In this document: in pieces, positions 35,801 through 44,330 of the stretch
Layout: the number at the start of each line of letters is the position of its first letter
How positions within the stretch are numbered: the first letter of the stretch is position 1
Source of the DNA: an uncultured Methylopila sp.
GTDB lineage: Bacteria; Pseudomonadota; Alphaproteobacteria; Rhizobiales; Methylopilaceae
Direction of reading: 5' to 3'
Length of the DNA stretch: 64,000 nucleotides
NCBI GenBank assembly: GCA_902168115.1
Contig: CABHPB010000068.1
Span: forward strand, 1-64,000
Position numbers and translations under genes: made by a program
The notes under the pieces: model-generated
What the model was told of the DNA's origin: nothing
What the model saw: only the letters and a program-made list of their open reading frames with translations
Database searches by the model: none

Positions 35801-36326
35801 TGGGGTCCTGAAAATCTCGAGGTTCGCGGTCCGCAACGAGACTGCGCTGGAGCGCGCGCGGCAGGCGACGGACGCTGACAGGAGCGCGCCGGCCGAGGCG
35901 CAGCAGCGCGGCTCCACCCGCTTCGACAAGCTGCAGGTCATCTTCGTCCAGCAGTCCGGCACGATCAAAGTCAGCGAGGCGACCGTCTACGGGCCGACGA
36001 TCGGCGCGACGCTGGAGGGCACGGTCAACTATGCCGCCGACCGCGTCGATCTCGTCGGGACGTTCGTGCCGGTCTATGCGCTCAACAATCTCGTCAGCCG
36101 CGTGCCGATCATCGGCGCGCTTCTCGGCGGCGGGAAGAACGGCGGCCTCGTCGGCGTGACCTTTCAGGTGAAGGGCGGCACGAGCTCGCCGACGGTCTCG
36201 ATCAATCCGATGTCGGCGGTCGCGCCCGGCTTCCTGCGCAAGCTGTTCGAGTTCCGCCAGAACGGCGGCGCGTCGCAGGAGCCCGTCACCGGCTCCACCC
36301 CGCAGAGCGCGCCGACCCAGCAGTAG
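32847..36326 (+). CDS. Very large AsmA/YhdP-like periplasmic protein (DUF3971-type)
   Basis: A 1159-residue protein with a cytoplasmic basic N-terminus, one transmembrane helix at about residues 48-72 (GAGLAVGALGLAAWLAILYLPL), and a long beta-rich periplasmic body with repeated phrases such as LDVSKAQFLGP and VKLGLVTEPMPTSAVKRLWP, the latter typical of the DUF3971 region. The C-terminal part (from about residue 1000) resembles the AsmA C-terminal domain, for example GTVNYAADRVDLVGTFVPVYALNNL. YhdP/TamB/AsmA proteins form bridge-like structures that move phospholipid across the periplasm, which is the likely role. Its stop lies 5 bp from the convergent Lrp gene's stop. Confidence 0.88.
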   Translation: MPKAGKSKSTSRIRAVALPWIGRRQERLRADGHQASPKPTWRRLVQIVAGAGLAVGALGLAAWLAILYLPLPASQVIPRVKAAIEERLGPAYAVAIKDAELQRDRQGVELRLVELVITKADGGQTLASVPRAELQLDGMGLLGGEVKVRRVHVTAPKLDLRFDTTVDAASKNSDLPERILAAIGDLDRLLGADGAAGALEEVDVSNATLLVAPRARAPLSFEGVDLRLSRGTGGAIALTAASSRAENRWSSALTVSAADGEKGRVIDLGLENIDLGPYSAPFAEKAGAPPVAGRIAGHLNARIGPDSRLAAGEGRIEARDLVLTLPRKQDPSKPADGPIAIDRLQLALGWDAQKRALLIEPSHIRGKGGQGGFTGALTAPAASGEPWLADIKGRDVLLAGENVGDPPLRLDRVDVAASFDPAKGVLDVSKAQFLGPTSRAAATATVRFEGESPAVKLGLVTEPMPTSAVKRLWPYFLAGSVRSWVIENVGAGTVDSLSLTIDVPSNVLHTLGPHDPLPDGSMFLDIGFTDGVLRGSAGMPWIEGAKGRVTSTARKTEVSIERAFVSGGEEGQLGVSDVLFSVPDLAPRYPKARLTLKADGSLRRALSMLSSGAFGANPVPAQIDVSKVSGRLTSNVMVDLELAHDDGKSPPPVVNANADMRDVRIAAVFANRNFEKGSLQLKVGEGPTTLSGKGQVGGAPATVLMTDAPTAPGAPTKRKLNVLLTADASDLQRLGLDVPGSMRGSVPLSADLMLDEPRAPMNVSADLTSVGIDGVVPGFRKPAGRAGKLSFVVEKGGEKTLIRDFAIESGDRSVRGTIEFGAKGELVSASLPIYRPGPGDDAKIEIDKAKGGVTKVAVQGAALDLKPILDRVRGKPTSAGVAADKSDAGNVPKDLDVTAKLGTGLGYGGEAIAGLDMRLTVRGGKVTDADGTGRIGDGPISVATGESGRLAIAGKDAGSFFRFADLYGRIDGGDFTLAASLSGGPGVLKISRFAVRNETALERARQATDADRSAPAEAQQRGSTRFDKLQVIFVQQSGTIKVSEATVYGPTIGATLEGTVNYAADRVDLVGTFVPVYALNNLVSRVPIIGALLGGGKNGGLVGVTFQVKGGTSSPTVSINPMSAVAPGFLRKLFEFRQNGGASQEPVTGSTPQSAPTQQ

Positions 36327-36331
36327 CGACC

Positions 36332-36793
36332 TCAGGTCGGCAGGGCGCTTGCGTATTTCACCTGCTGGAGCGCGAAGCTCGACTCGATCGAGGCGACGCC
36401 GTCGAGGCGGGTGAGCTTGCGCTTCAGGAAGGTCTCGTAGGCCTCGAGGTCGGCGGCGACGACGCGCAGCAGATAGTCCTGCTTGCCGGTCATCAGGTAG
36501 CACTCGACGACCTCCTCCCAGCCGGCGATGGCCTTGGCGAAGCGCTCCAGATCCTCCTCGCGCTGGCGCTCCAGCTTGATCGAGACGAAGACGCTGACAT
36601 GCAGGCCGAGCGCCTTCTGGTCGAGCTGCGCGATGTAGCGGCTGATGACGCCGCGCTCCTCCAGCAGCTTCACTCGCCGGTGGCAGGGGGAGGCGGACAG
36701 GTTCACCAGCTCCGCGAGCGCCTGCATGGTGATCCGGCAGTCGCTCTGGAGCGCGGCGAGGATCTTGCGGTCGGTCGCGTCGAGCTCGGCCAT
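36332..36793 (-). CDS. Lrp/AsnC-family transcriptional regulator
   Basis: A 153-residue regulator with the N-terminal winged helix-turn-helix (LDATDRKILAALQSD, then LAELVNLSASPCHRRVKLLE) and the C-terminal RAM ligand-binding domain (about 70-150, HVSVFVSIKLER and GKQDYLLRVVA). Lrp proteins bind DNA as dimers or octamers and usually sense amino acids. MAELDATDRKIL at 36793 is the conserved start; an ATG at 36835 would add 14 residues. The gene is divergent from the AceE-type E1 gene across 172 bp, which suggests that it controls that gene. This pairing resembles mdeR-mdeB of Pseudomonas putida methionine catabolism, which is inference only. Confidence 0.93.
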   Translation of the reverse strand: MAELDATDRKILAALQSDCRITMQALAELVNLSASPCHRRVKLLEERGVISRYIAQLDQKALGLHVSVFVSIKLERQREEDLERFAKAIAGWEEVVECYLMTGKQDYLLRVVAADLEAYETFLKRKLTRLDGVASIESSFALQQVKYASALPT

Positions 36794-36965
36794 TGGAATC
36801 TTTTGCTGAAGCGGGGCGTCCTTCGCCCATTCCATACCAGTCGTCTCGTCCTCGATGGTCAAGTTTGGCGCCCGACGCCGTGCGCCCTCTGGTAGCCTCA
36901 TGTCACTTCGGCGCGCCGTGGCGGGCTCCCTCCGTTGCGGCGCGACCCCTTTGTGAAGGGCCGCC

Positions 36966-39356
36966 ATGACCGACCCGCGCCTTCCCGCACTTTCGGCGCT
37001 TGAACGCAAGGTGCTGTGGCTGGCCACCTGGACCATCCACAACGCCAACCATCTGCGCGAGCATGCGGACGGGCTGAAAGTCGGCGGCCACCAGGCGTCG
37101 TCGGCCTCGCTCGCGACCATCATGACGGCGCTCTATTTCGCGATTCTGCGGCCGGAGGACCGCGTCGCGGTGAAGCCGCACGCGAGCCCGAACTTCCACG
37201 CCATCCAGTATCTGTTCGGCCTCCAGAGCCGCGAGAAGCTCGAGAACTTCCGCGGCTTCAAGGGCGCCCAGTCCTATCCGTCGCGCTCAAAGGACGTCGA
37301 CGACGTCGACTTCTCGACCGGCTCCGTCGGCCTCGGCGTCGCGCAGACGCTGTTCGCCTCGCTGGCGCAGGATTACCTGCGCGCCAAGGGGCTCGGGACC
37401 GACCGGGCGGAAGGCAAGATGGTCGCACTGCTCGGCGACGCCGAAATGGACGAGGGCAACATCTTCGAGGCGCTGCTCGAAGGCTGGAAGCACAACGTCC
37501 GCAACACCTGGTGGGTGGTCGACTACAACCGACAGAGCCTCGACGCCGTGGTGCGCGAAGGCCTCTGGGCGCGCTTCGAGGCGATGTTCCGCAACTTCGG
37601 CTGGGACGTCGTGATCCTGAAGCACGGCGCGCTGCAGCGCGCGGCCTTCGAGGAGCCCGGCGGCGACCGGCTGCGGGCGTGGATCGACGAGTGCCCGAAC
37701 CAGGACTACGCGGCGCTGACCTTCCAGGGCGGCGCTGCGTGGCGCAAGCGCCTGACGATCGACCTCGGCGAGACCGGGCCGGCCGCCGAGCTGATCGCCC
37801 GGCGCGAGGACGACGCGCTCGCCGAGCTGATGTGCAATCTCGGCGGCCACGACATGGCGTCGATCCTCGAGGCTTTCGAGGCGGCGCAGGCGCATGACCG
37901 GCCTGTCTGCTTCATCGCCTACACGACCAAGGGCTTTGCGCTGCCGCTCGCAGGCCACAAGGACAACCACGCCGGCCTGATGACGCCCGCGCAGACCGAC
38001 GTGCTGCGCAAGGCCATGAAGATCCGCGAGGGGCGTGAGTGGGACCGGTTCGAGGGCCTCGACCAGTCGGCCGCCGAGCTCCAGGCCTTCATCGACGCCG
38101 CGCCCTTCGGCAGGGGCGGCCGGCGGCGTTTCGTGGCGCCGGCGATCGAGACGCCGGCGAAGCTCGGCTTCCCCGCGCAGCCGACCATGTCGACCCAGCA
38201 GGGCTTTGGGCTGATCATGCACGAACTCGCCAAGAGCGAGACGGCGCTCGCCGACCGCATCGTCACGACCTCGCCGGACGTCACGGTCTCGACCAATCTC
38301 GGCGCATGGGTGAACCGGCGCGGCCTGTTCGCCCGCAAGGAATTGGCCGACGTCTTCAAGGCGCAGCGGATCCCGTCGACCTTCAACTGGTCGTTCTCGC
38401 CGACGGGCCAGCATCTCGAGCTCGGCATCGCCGAGATGAACCTGTTCACGGCGCTTTCCGCGCTCGGCCTGACCCATTCGCTGTTCGGCGAGCGGCTGCT
38501 GCCGGTCGGCACGCTCTACGACCCCTTCATCGAGCGTGCGCTCGATGCGCTGAACTACGCCTGCTACCAGGACGCCCGCTTCATCCTCGCCGCGACGCCG
38601 TCCGGCGTGACGCTCGCGCCGGAGGGCGGGGCGCACCAGTCGATCAAGACGCCGCTGATAGGCATGGCGCAGGACGGGCTGGCGAGCTTCGAGCCGGCCT
38701 TCGTCGACGAGCTCGCGACGATCATGGCCTGGGCGTTCGACTACATCCAGCGCTCCTCCGAAGGCGCCGAGGATCGCGGCGAGACCCACGACAAGGAGGG
38801 CGGCTCGGTCTATCTGCGCCTCTCGACCCTGCCGGTCGAGCAGGTCGGCCGCGAGATCGACGAGGCTCTCGCGCACGACATGATCGAGGGCGCCTACTGG
38901 CTCAGGAAGCCCGGTCCGAACGCCGAGGCGATCGTCGCCTATACCGGCGTCATCGCGCCGGAGGCGATCGCGGCCGTCGGGATGATGGCGGAGGACCGCC
39001 GCGACGTCGGGCTGCTCGCGATCACCTCCGCCGACCGGATCTACGCTGGCTGGACAGCGTCGCGCCGGGCGCGGGAGCGCGGCGAGGGCAGGGCGCTCAG
39101 CCACATCGAGACGCTTCTGGAGGACGCGCCGCGCCATTCGAAGATCGTGACGGTGCTCGACGGGCATCCCGCGACGCTCGCCTGGCTCGGCGGCGTGCGC
39201 GGGCAGGAGACCCGCGCGCTCGGCGTCGAACGCTTCGGCCAGACGGGGACGGTGGCCGACGTCTACCGCCACCACCAGATCGACGCCTCGGCGATCGTCC
39301 GCGCCGCCGAGTCGCTCGCGCCGGCGAAGCCGATCCGGACGATCAGTTACGTATGA
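36966..39356 (+). CDS. AceE-type (homodimeric) 2-oxoacid dehydrogenase E1 component
   Basis: A 796-residue thiamine-diphosphate enzyme that decarboxylates a 2-oxoacid. The N-terminal transketolase-like domain has the ThDP/Mg motif as GDAEMDEGN (about residues 157-165) followed by VVDYNRQSLDAVV, the same order as the GDGEMDEP...NCNLQRLDGPV stretch of E. coli AceE. The pyrimidine-binding domain (about 410-600) and C-terminal domain are recognisable (STFNWSFSPTGQHLELGIAEMN). It is shorter than E. coli AceE (887). Rhizobia normally use a heterodimeric PdhAB, so this may be a second enzyme, possibly for 2-oxobutyrate as in MdeB. No E2 or E3 gene is adjacent. The stop is 3 bp from the tyrS stop. 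Confidence 0.87.
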   Translation: MTDPRLPALSALERKVLWLATWTIHNANHLREHADGLKVGGHQASSASLATIMTALYFAILRPEDRVAVKPHASPNFHAIQYLFGLQSREKLENFRGFKGAQSYPSRSKDVDDVDFSTGSVGLGVAQTLFASLAQDYLRAKGLGTDRAEGKMVALLGDAEMDEGNIFEALLEGWKHNVRNTWWVVDYNRQSLDAVVREGLWARFEAMFRNFGWDVVILKHGALQRAAFEEPGGDRLRAWIDECPNQDYAALTFQGGAAWRKRLTIDLGETGPAAELIARREDDALAELMCNLGGHDMASILEAFEAAQAHDRPVCFIAYTTKGFALPLAGHKDNHAGLMTPAQTDVLRKAMKIREGREWDRFEGLDQSAAELQAFIDAAPFGRGGRRRFVAPAIETPAKLGFPAQPTMSTQQGFGLIMHELAKSETALADRIVTTSPDVTVSTNLGAWVNRRGLFARKELADVFKAQRIPSTFNWSFSPTGQHLELGIAEMNLFTALSALGLTHSLFGERLLPVGTLYDPFIERALDALNYACYQDARFILAATPSGVTLAPEGGAHQSIKTPLIGMAQDGLASFEPAFVDELATIMAWAFDYIQRSSEGAEDRGETHDKEGGSVYLRLSTLPVEQVGREIDEALAHDMIEGAYWLRKPGPNAEAIVAYTGVIAPEAIAAVGMMAEDRRDVGLLAITSADRIYAGWTASRRARERGEGRALSHIETLLEDAPRHSKIVTVLDGHPATLAWLGGVRGQETRALGVERFGQTGTVADVYRHHQIDASAIVRAAESLAPAKPIRTISYV

Positions 39357-39359
39357 GCC

Positions 39360-40619
39360 TCAGTTCCTCGGCCGCACGAGGACGTGCTTCTTCTTGCCGA
39401 GCGAGAGCTTGATGACGCCCTCTGGCGTCAGCTCGGCGTCGGTGAGCACGGCGCGGTCGTCGGTCACCGCCTTGTCGTTGACGCGCAGGCCGCCGCCCTT
39501 GACGAGGCGCCGCGCCTCGCCGTTGGACGCGACGAGGCCGGCGACCTCGGCGAACATGCTCAGCACGCCGACGCCCTCCGCCAAAGCCGCGGCCTCGATC
39601 TCGACGGTCGGCAAATCCTCGGCGAGCGATCCTTCCTCGAAGGTCTTGCGCGCCGCCTCTGCGGCCGCCTCAGCGGCGGCGCGGCCGTGGACGATGGCGG
39701 TCGCCTCGGTCGCGAGAGTCTTCTTGGCGTCGTTGATCTCGGCGTCCTTCAGGGCGCTGAGCCGCGCGATCTCGTCGAGCGGCAGGTCGGTGAACAGCTT
39801 GAGGAACCGCTCGACGTCGGCGTCGTCGACGTTGCGCCAGTACTGCCAGAAGGCGAAGGGCTCGGTCATGTCGGCGTTGAGCCAGACCGCGCCGGAGGCC
39901 GTCTTGCCCATCTTTGCGCCGGAGGCCGTGGTGATCAGCGGGCAAGTGAGCGCGAACAGCTGCGCCTGGTCGACCCGGCGGCCGAGCTCGATGCCGTTGA
40001 CGATGTTGCCCCACTGGTCCGACCCGCCCATCTGCAGCCGGCAGCCGTAGCGCCTGTTCAGCTCCAGGAAGTCGTAGGCCTGCAGGATCATGTAGTTGAA
40101 TTCGAGGAAGGAGAACGGCTGCTCCTGCTCGAGCCGGCTCTTCACGCTGTCGAAGGACAGCATGCGGTTGACCGAGAAGTGCCGGCCGATCTCCCGCAGG
40201 AAGGGCACGTATTCCAGCCTGTCCAGCCATTCGGCGTTGTCGACCATGACGGCGTCGGTCTTCGCCTCGCCAAAACTCATGAACTGCTGGAACGTGCCCT
40301 TGATCGTCTCCTTGTTCCGCGCGATCGCGGCGTCGTCGAGGAGCGGGCGCTGCTCGTTGCGGAAGGAGGGATCGCCGACCTTGGTGGTGCCGCCGCCCAT
40401 CAGCACGATCGGCTTGTGGCCGGCCTGCTGGAGACGCCGCAGCATCATGATGTTCGCCATGTGCCCGACATGGAGCGAGGGCGCCGTCAGGTCGTAGCCG
40501 ATATAGGCCGTGACCGGCCCCTGCAGCGCGAGCGCGTCGAGCGCCTCGGGCTCGGAGATCTGGTGGATCTGGCCGCGCTCTTCGTAGAGGCGCAGGAGGT
40601 CGGACTTGTAGGCGGACAT
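39360..40619 (-). CDS. tyrS: Tyrosyl-tRNA synthetase
   Basis: A class Ic aminoacyl-tRNA synthetase. The HIGH motif is LHVGHMAN and the KMSKS-like motif is AKMGKTASG, both typical of TyrRS. Tyrosine-binding residues lie in [15 protein letters not shown]-terminal S4 RNA-binding domain is visible from about residue 355 ([18 protein letters not shown]). Length 419 is standard. [16 protein letters not shown] at 40619 is the family start; the longer frame upstream is not coding. It converges on the AceE-type gene with a 3-bp gap. Confidence 0.97.
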   Translation of the reverse strand: MSAYKSDLLRLYEERGQIHQISEPEALDALALQGPVTAYIGYDLTAPSLHVGHMANIMMLRRLQQAGHKPIVLMGGGTTKVGDPSFRNEQRPLLDDAAIARNKETIKGTFQQFMSFGEAKTDAVMVDNAEWLDRLEYVPFLREIGRHFSVNRMLSFDSVKSRLEQEQPFSFLEFNYMILQAYDFLELNRRYGCRLQMGGSDQWGNIVNGIELGRRVDQAQLFALTCPLITTASGAKMGKTASGAVWLNADMTEPFAFWQYWRNVDDADVERFLKLFTDLPLDEIARLSALKDAEINDAKKTLATEATAIVHGRAAAEAAAEAARKTFEEGSLAEDLPTVEIEAAALAEGVGVLSMFAEVAGLVASNGEARRLVKGGGLRVNDKAVTDDRAVLTDAELTPEGVIKLSLGKKKHVLVRPRN

Positions 40620-40843
40620 CGAAGGCTCGTCGGAAGGTTTCGGCGCGGTGTGTAGCAGGTTCGCGCGCCAAATCCATGCGCGCCGCCGCCGAAGCGGCAT
40701 GAGTGCGACCCCGCAAAGATGGTTAACGAATCTGGGGCATGATTCACGAGGTTCAGCCACGCCGGACTGATGCGCGGGCGCTCTAGCGCCAGCAACCTGA
40801 TGACGGCGACGGGCTTCTGCGTCGCGTTCGGGGAAGTCGGTCG

Positions 40844-42070
40844 ATGTCTGCAAGCGTTCGCACGGCGCGCATCTTACGCGGGGGGCGGCTGATACTCACC
40901 GGCGCTACGCTGATACTCGCGAGCGGCGTCTCCCTTACTGCGGTTCTGGCGGTGGCGTTCACCGCGACAGGCAATCTCGCGCTCGCCGCCGCACATCGCC
41001 CGGACGCGATCGACGGGTGGCGGCAGACCGCGCCGACATTGGAAGCGTATCGGGGCGCGACGACGAGGAACGACGTGGTCGCGGCGGTCGCCGACGATCG
41101 CAGCCGCTGGGACGAAGCGTTCGAGGACGCCGAGGCCGCAAGCCGGGGCCATGAGGCGCTCGGAGCCAGGCTCGCGGCTGCCAATTCGGGAATCGAAGTC
41201 GCCGAAATCGAGATTCCGGATACTTCGAGCGAGCCGCGCGTCGTGGCTTCGGCCACGCCGGTGCTGGCCTCGTTGACGCCGGCGACGCCGCCGGTCCAGG
41301 TCGCAGCGCTCGAAGTCGCCGCGCCGGAGAACACACCGGTCGCGCAGGAGCCCATGGAAACGACCCGCGCCGCAGCGGCGATGGAAGCTCCGGCGCCCGA
41401 GCCGGTCCGGGCCATACCCTTCCCGATGCCGCGCCCCGCCGATTTCGCCCGCATGGCGCAGCAGTCCGAGAAAGCCCCGGCTCGCGTGCAGATGGCCTCG
41501 CTCACCCCCGAGGTTCCGTCGTCGTCCGCGCCTGCTCCGCGTGCGACTGCGCTCGCCTATGCGACGCCGGACGTGGAGACGAAAAGCGACAGGCCCGGCG
41601 ACTTCTTCAGCAAGCTGCTCGACCGCGACCAGGGTTTGCAGCTGCCCAGCCGCAGGAGCGGCGTCGCGGTCTACGACATCGCCTCGGCGACCGTGCGCCT
41701 GCCGAACGGCGAGCGGCTGGAGGCCCATTCTGGCCTCGGCCACCGGCAGGACAATCCGGCCTATGTCCGCGAGAAGAACCGCGGGCCGACGCCGCCCAAC
41801 GTCTACGATCTCAGGATGCGCGAGGCGCTGTTCCATGGCGCGGCCGCGATCCGCCTGCTTCCGCGCGACCAGAAGAAGGTGTTCAATCGGGACGGCCTAC
41901 TCGCCCACCCGTACATGTATGTCGGCGGCGGCAGCCGCTCGCAGTCCAACGGATGCGTCGTCTTCAAGGACTACGGCCGCTTCCTGAGGGCCTTCAAGGC
42001 CGGCGAGATCGCGCGCCTCGTCGTGGTGCCGAACATCAACGAGTTGCCGAGCTACATGGCGGGGCTGTAA
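40844..42070 (+). CDS. DUF2778 (Tlde1-like) domain protein with N-terminal membrane anchor
   Basis: A 408-residue protein with one transmembrane segment (about residues 18-45), a long Ala/Pro/Val-rich linker (about 100-245), and a C-terminal DUF2778 domain (about 270-400). That domain carries an L,D-transpeptidase-like active site: [13 protein letters not shown] supplies the histidine and SQSNGCVVF the cysteine. Related Salmonella Tlde1 is an L,D-carboxypeptidase/transpeptidase effector, but anchored rhizobial members are probably housekeeping murein-modifying enzymes. No secretion-system or immunity gene is adjacent. The ATG at 40844 gives a short basic N-terminus. anmK follows by about 50 bp, consistent with a peptidoglycan theme. 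Confidence 0.87.
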   Translation: MSASVRTARILRGGRLILTGATLILASGVSLTAVLAVAFTATGNLALAAAHRPDAIDGWRQTAPTLEAYRGATTRNDVVAAVADDRSRWDEAFEDAEAASRGHEALGARLAAANSGIEVAEIEIPDTSSEPRVVASATPVLASLTPATPPVQVAALEVAAPENTPVAQEPMETTRAAAAMEAPAPEPVRAIPFPMPRPADFARMAQQSEKAPARVQMASLTPEVPSSSAPAPRATALAYATPDVETKSDRPGDFFSKLLDRDQGLQLPSRRSGVAVYDIASATVRLPNGERLEAHSGLGHRQDNPAYVREKNRGPTPPNVYDLRMREALFHGAAAIRLLPRDQKKVFNRDGLLAHPYMYVGGGSRSQSNGCVVFKDYGRFLRAFKAGEIARLVVVPNINELPSYMAGL

Positions 42071-42123
42071 TCGGGCTCCGCGGCGCAGGTCGCAGCAAGT
42101 CAATCTTGTCGAGCGAGCCGACG

Positions 42124-43218
42124 ATGCGCGCCATAGGCCTGATGAGCGGGACCTCCTTCGACGGCGTCGACATCGCGCTGGTCGAGACGGACGGGGAGCG
42201 GATCGAGCGCTTCGGCCCGAGCGGCTACTACCCTTACGATTCGTACGAGCGCGCCGTGCTGGCCCGCGCCCTCGAAGAGGCGACATCGCTTACCGACCGG
42301 TCCGCCCGGCCGGGCGTCATCGCCATCGCCGAGGCCATCGTGAACGGCCGGCACCGCATGGCGGTCGAAAGCTTTCTCTCCGGCAACGACATGCAGCGCT
42401 CCGACGTCGACGTGATCGGCTTCCACGGCCAGACGGTGCTGCATCGGCCGGAAGCAAAACTCACCATCCAGATCGGCGACGGCGAGGCGCTCGCGCGGGC
42501 GCTCGGACGCCCGGTCGTCTACGACTTCCGCGCCGCTGACGTCGCGGCCGGCGGGCAGGGGGCGCCGCTCGCCCCGACCATCCACCCGGTGCTGACCAGG
42601 AACCTCGATCTGCCGCGGCCGCTCGCGGTGCTCAATCTCGGCGGCGTCGGCAACGTGACCTTCATTGGGCGCGACGGCGAGCTGGTCGCCTTCGACACCG
42701 GCCCGGCCAACGCGCTGATGGACGACCGGATCTTTCGCGAGACCGGGCAGGCCTTCGACAGGGACGGCGAGATCGCCGCCTCCGGCGCGGTCGACGAGGC
42801 GGTCGTCGCGCGGCTGATGGAAAACCCGTACTTCGCGAAGACGCCGCCGAAATCGCTCGACCGCAACACCTTCGACGCCTCGCCGACCGAAGCCCTGCCG
42901 CTCGCCGACGCGATCGCGACGTTGGCGGCCTTCACGGCGCAGTCCGTCGCGCGAGGGGCGGAGCAGCTGCCGGCAAGGCCCGAGCTGTGGGTCGTCGCCG
43001 GCGGCGGCGCGCGCAATCAGACGTTGCTCAAGATGCTGCGCGAGCGACTCGGCGCCGAGGTGCGGACGGCCGACGAGGTCGGCCTGTCCGGCGACGCGCT
43101 GGAGGCGCAGGCCTTCGCTGTGCTGGCGGTGAGGAGCCTGAAAGGCCTGCCGCTGACCTATCCCGGCACGACCGGCGCGCCGCGCCCGATGACCGGCGGC
43201 GTGCTGGCGCGGCCGTAG
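42124..43218 (+). CDS. anmK: Anhydro-N-acetylmuramic acid kinase
   Basis: It opens and phosphorylates 1,6-anhydro-MurNAc to MurNAc-6-phosphate in peptidoglycan recycling. The ATP-binding start GLMSGTSFDGVDIALVE is diagnostic. VLNLGGVGNVTFIG, AFDTGPANALMDD and WVVAGGGARNQTLL follow in the expected order, as does the C-terminal EAQAFAVLAVRSL. Length 364 is typical. MRAIGLMSGTS at 42124 is the start. It lies downstream of the DUF2778 gene with a 53-bp gap. MurQ, the next enzyme in the pathway, is not encoded here. Confidence 0.96.
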   Translation: MRAIGLMSGTSFDGVDIALVETDGERIERFGPSGYYPYDSYERAVLARALEEATSLTDRSARPGVIAIAEAIVNGRHRMAVESFLSGNDMQRSDVDVIGFHGQTVLHRPEAKLTIQIGDGEALARALGRPVVYDFRAADVAAGGQGAPLAPTIHPVLTRNLDLPRPLAVLNLGGVGNVTFIGRDGELVAFDTGPANALMDDRIFRETGQAFDRDGEIAASGAVDEAVVARLMENPYFAKTPPKSLDRNTFDASPTEALPLADAIATLAAFTAQSVARGAEQLPARPELWVVAGGGARNQTLLKMLRERLGAEVRTADEVGLSGDALEAQAFAVLAVRSLKGLPLTYPGTTGAPRPMTGGVLARP

Positions 43219-43251
43219 GGGACGAGGAAAGGTGGCGCCGGCTCCGTCCCC

Positions 43252-43382
43252 CTCTCCCCTCGCGGGAGAGGGTCAGGGTGAGGGGGCGGTTCAAGACAAG
43301 GCTGATGCGTCCCGCTAGCTGAGACGCCCCCTCATCCGACCTCGGCTACGCCGAGGCCACCTTCTCCCGCGAGGGGAGAAGG
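43252..43382. repeat. Inverted pair of a dispersed GC-rich repeat, anmK/hydrolase intergenic
   Basis: The left copy (about 43252-43288) reads ctctcccctcgcgggagagg and ends gagggggcg; the right copy (about 43325-43382) read on the other strand has the same order with a 20-bp insert containing a small hairpin (cctcggctacgccgagg). About 36 bp separate the copies. Each copy contains its own hairpin. It fills most of the space between convergent genes and resembles the palindrome at 86-107. Confidence 0.7.
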
Positions 43383-43412
43383 AAGGACGCGCTTCCGTCG
43401 CCAGAAATGGCG

Positions 43413-43433
43413 GTCCCGGCTCAAGGCCGGGAC
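43413..43433. repeat. Hairpin related to the argC-proximal repeat
   Basis: An 8-bp perfect stem (gtcccggc / gccgggac) with loop tcaag. The core and flanks resemble the arms at 1273-1360. It lies just before the hydrolase stop codon and could terminate that minus-strand gene's transcript or that of anmK. Confidence 0.55.
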
Positions 43434-43441
43434 ACGCGGAC

Positions 43442-44158
43442 TCACGCCGCGTCGTCGTCCTCGCTGTCGTCTTCCTCGCTCGGCGGCGGGGGAGGCGGCA
43501 GTTCGGCGGTCGGCTCGACCGCGCCGAGGCGCTTGTCGAGATAGCCGTTGACCTCGACCATCAGCTCGTCGACGCGGTTCTCGAAGAAGTGGTTGGCGCC
43601 GGGGATGACCGACTGGTCGATCACGATGCCCTTCTGCGTCTTCAGCTTCTCGATGAGGGTCTGGACGTCCTTCATCGGCGCGACGCGGTCCTGGTCGCCA
43701 TGGACGAACAGGCCGGAGGACGGGCAGGGCGCCAGGAACGAGAAGTCGAAGCGGTTCGCGGGAGGGGCGACCGAGATGAAGCCCTCGACCTCGGGACGGC
43801 GCATCAGCAGCTGCATGCCGATCCAGGCGCCGAAGGACACGCCCGCGATCCAGCAGGCGCGCGCGTCGGGGTTGAGCGCCTGCGCCCAGTCGAGCGCGGA
43901 AGCGGCGTCCGAGAGCTCGCCCGAGCCGTGGTCGAAATTGCCCTGGCTGCGCCCGACGCCGCGGAAGTTGAAGCGCAGGACGGAGAAACCGCGGTTCAGG
44001 AAGGCGTAATAGAGATTGTACACGATCTGATTGTTCATCGTGCCCCCGAACTGCGGATGCGGGTGCAGGATGAGCGCGATCGGGGCGCGGCGGCGCTTGG
44101 CGGGATGATAACGTCCCTCGAGCCGGCCGGCGGGGCCGGCGAAGATCACCTCGGGCAT
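43442..44158 (-). CDS. Alpha/beta hydrolase, unknown substrate (COG2945-like)
   Basis: A 238-residue alpha/beta-hydrolase-fold protein. HPHPQFGGTMNN is the oxyanion region of this subfamily, the nucleophile serine is in GVSFGAWIG, the acid is probably Asp in FVHGDQDRVAP, and the histidine is in GANHFFENR. The C-terminus is a short acidic tail (EEDDSEDDDAA) after a proline run. MPEVIFAGPAGRLEG at 44158 is the start; the longer frame upstream lacks coding character. It is divergent from the cysteine desulfurase gene, the same position it has beside suf genes in related genomes as I recall them. Substrate unknown. Confidence 0.87.
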   Translation of the reverse strand: MPEVIFAGPAGRLEGRYHPAKRRRAPIALILHPHPQFGGTMNNQIVYNLYYAFLNRGFSVLRFNFRGVGRSQGNFDHGSGELSDAASALDWAQALNPDARACWIAGVSFGAWIGMQLLMRRPEVEGFISVAPPANRFDFSFLAPCPSSGLFVHGDQDRVAPMKDVQTLIEKLKTQKGIVIDQSVIPGANHFFENRVDELMVEVNGYLDKRLGAVEPTAELPPPPPPSEEDDSEDDDAA

Positions 44159-44330
44159 TCGCTGTCCTTGAGTTTCGCCGGCGCGGGCGCCCGAGACGGG
44201 CGCGGCCTTGCGTGTCGGTCCGGCTGTCTCTAGCACGGAAGGGACGTCGAAAAGCAAGGATCGCGTGCGCCGGCCGCGACCGGAAATCGACCCACCGCGC
44301 CGCCACACGCGTCATGTCCGGGAAGCAAAG

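Noticed and set aside
40844-42070. DUF2778 protein as an antibacterial type VI effector
   Set aside because: It has an N-terminal membrane anchor and a long linker, and no secretion or immunity genes lie nearby; a housekeeping murein role fits better.
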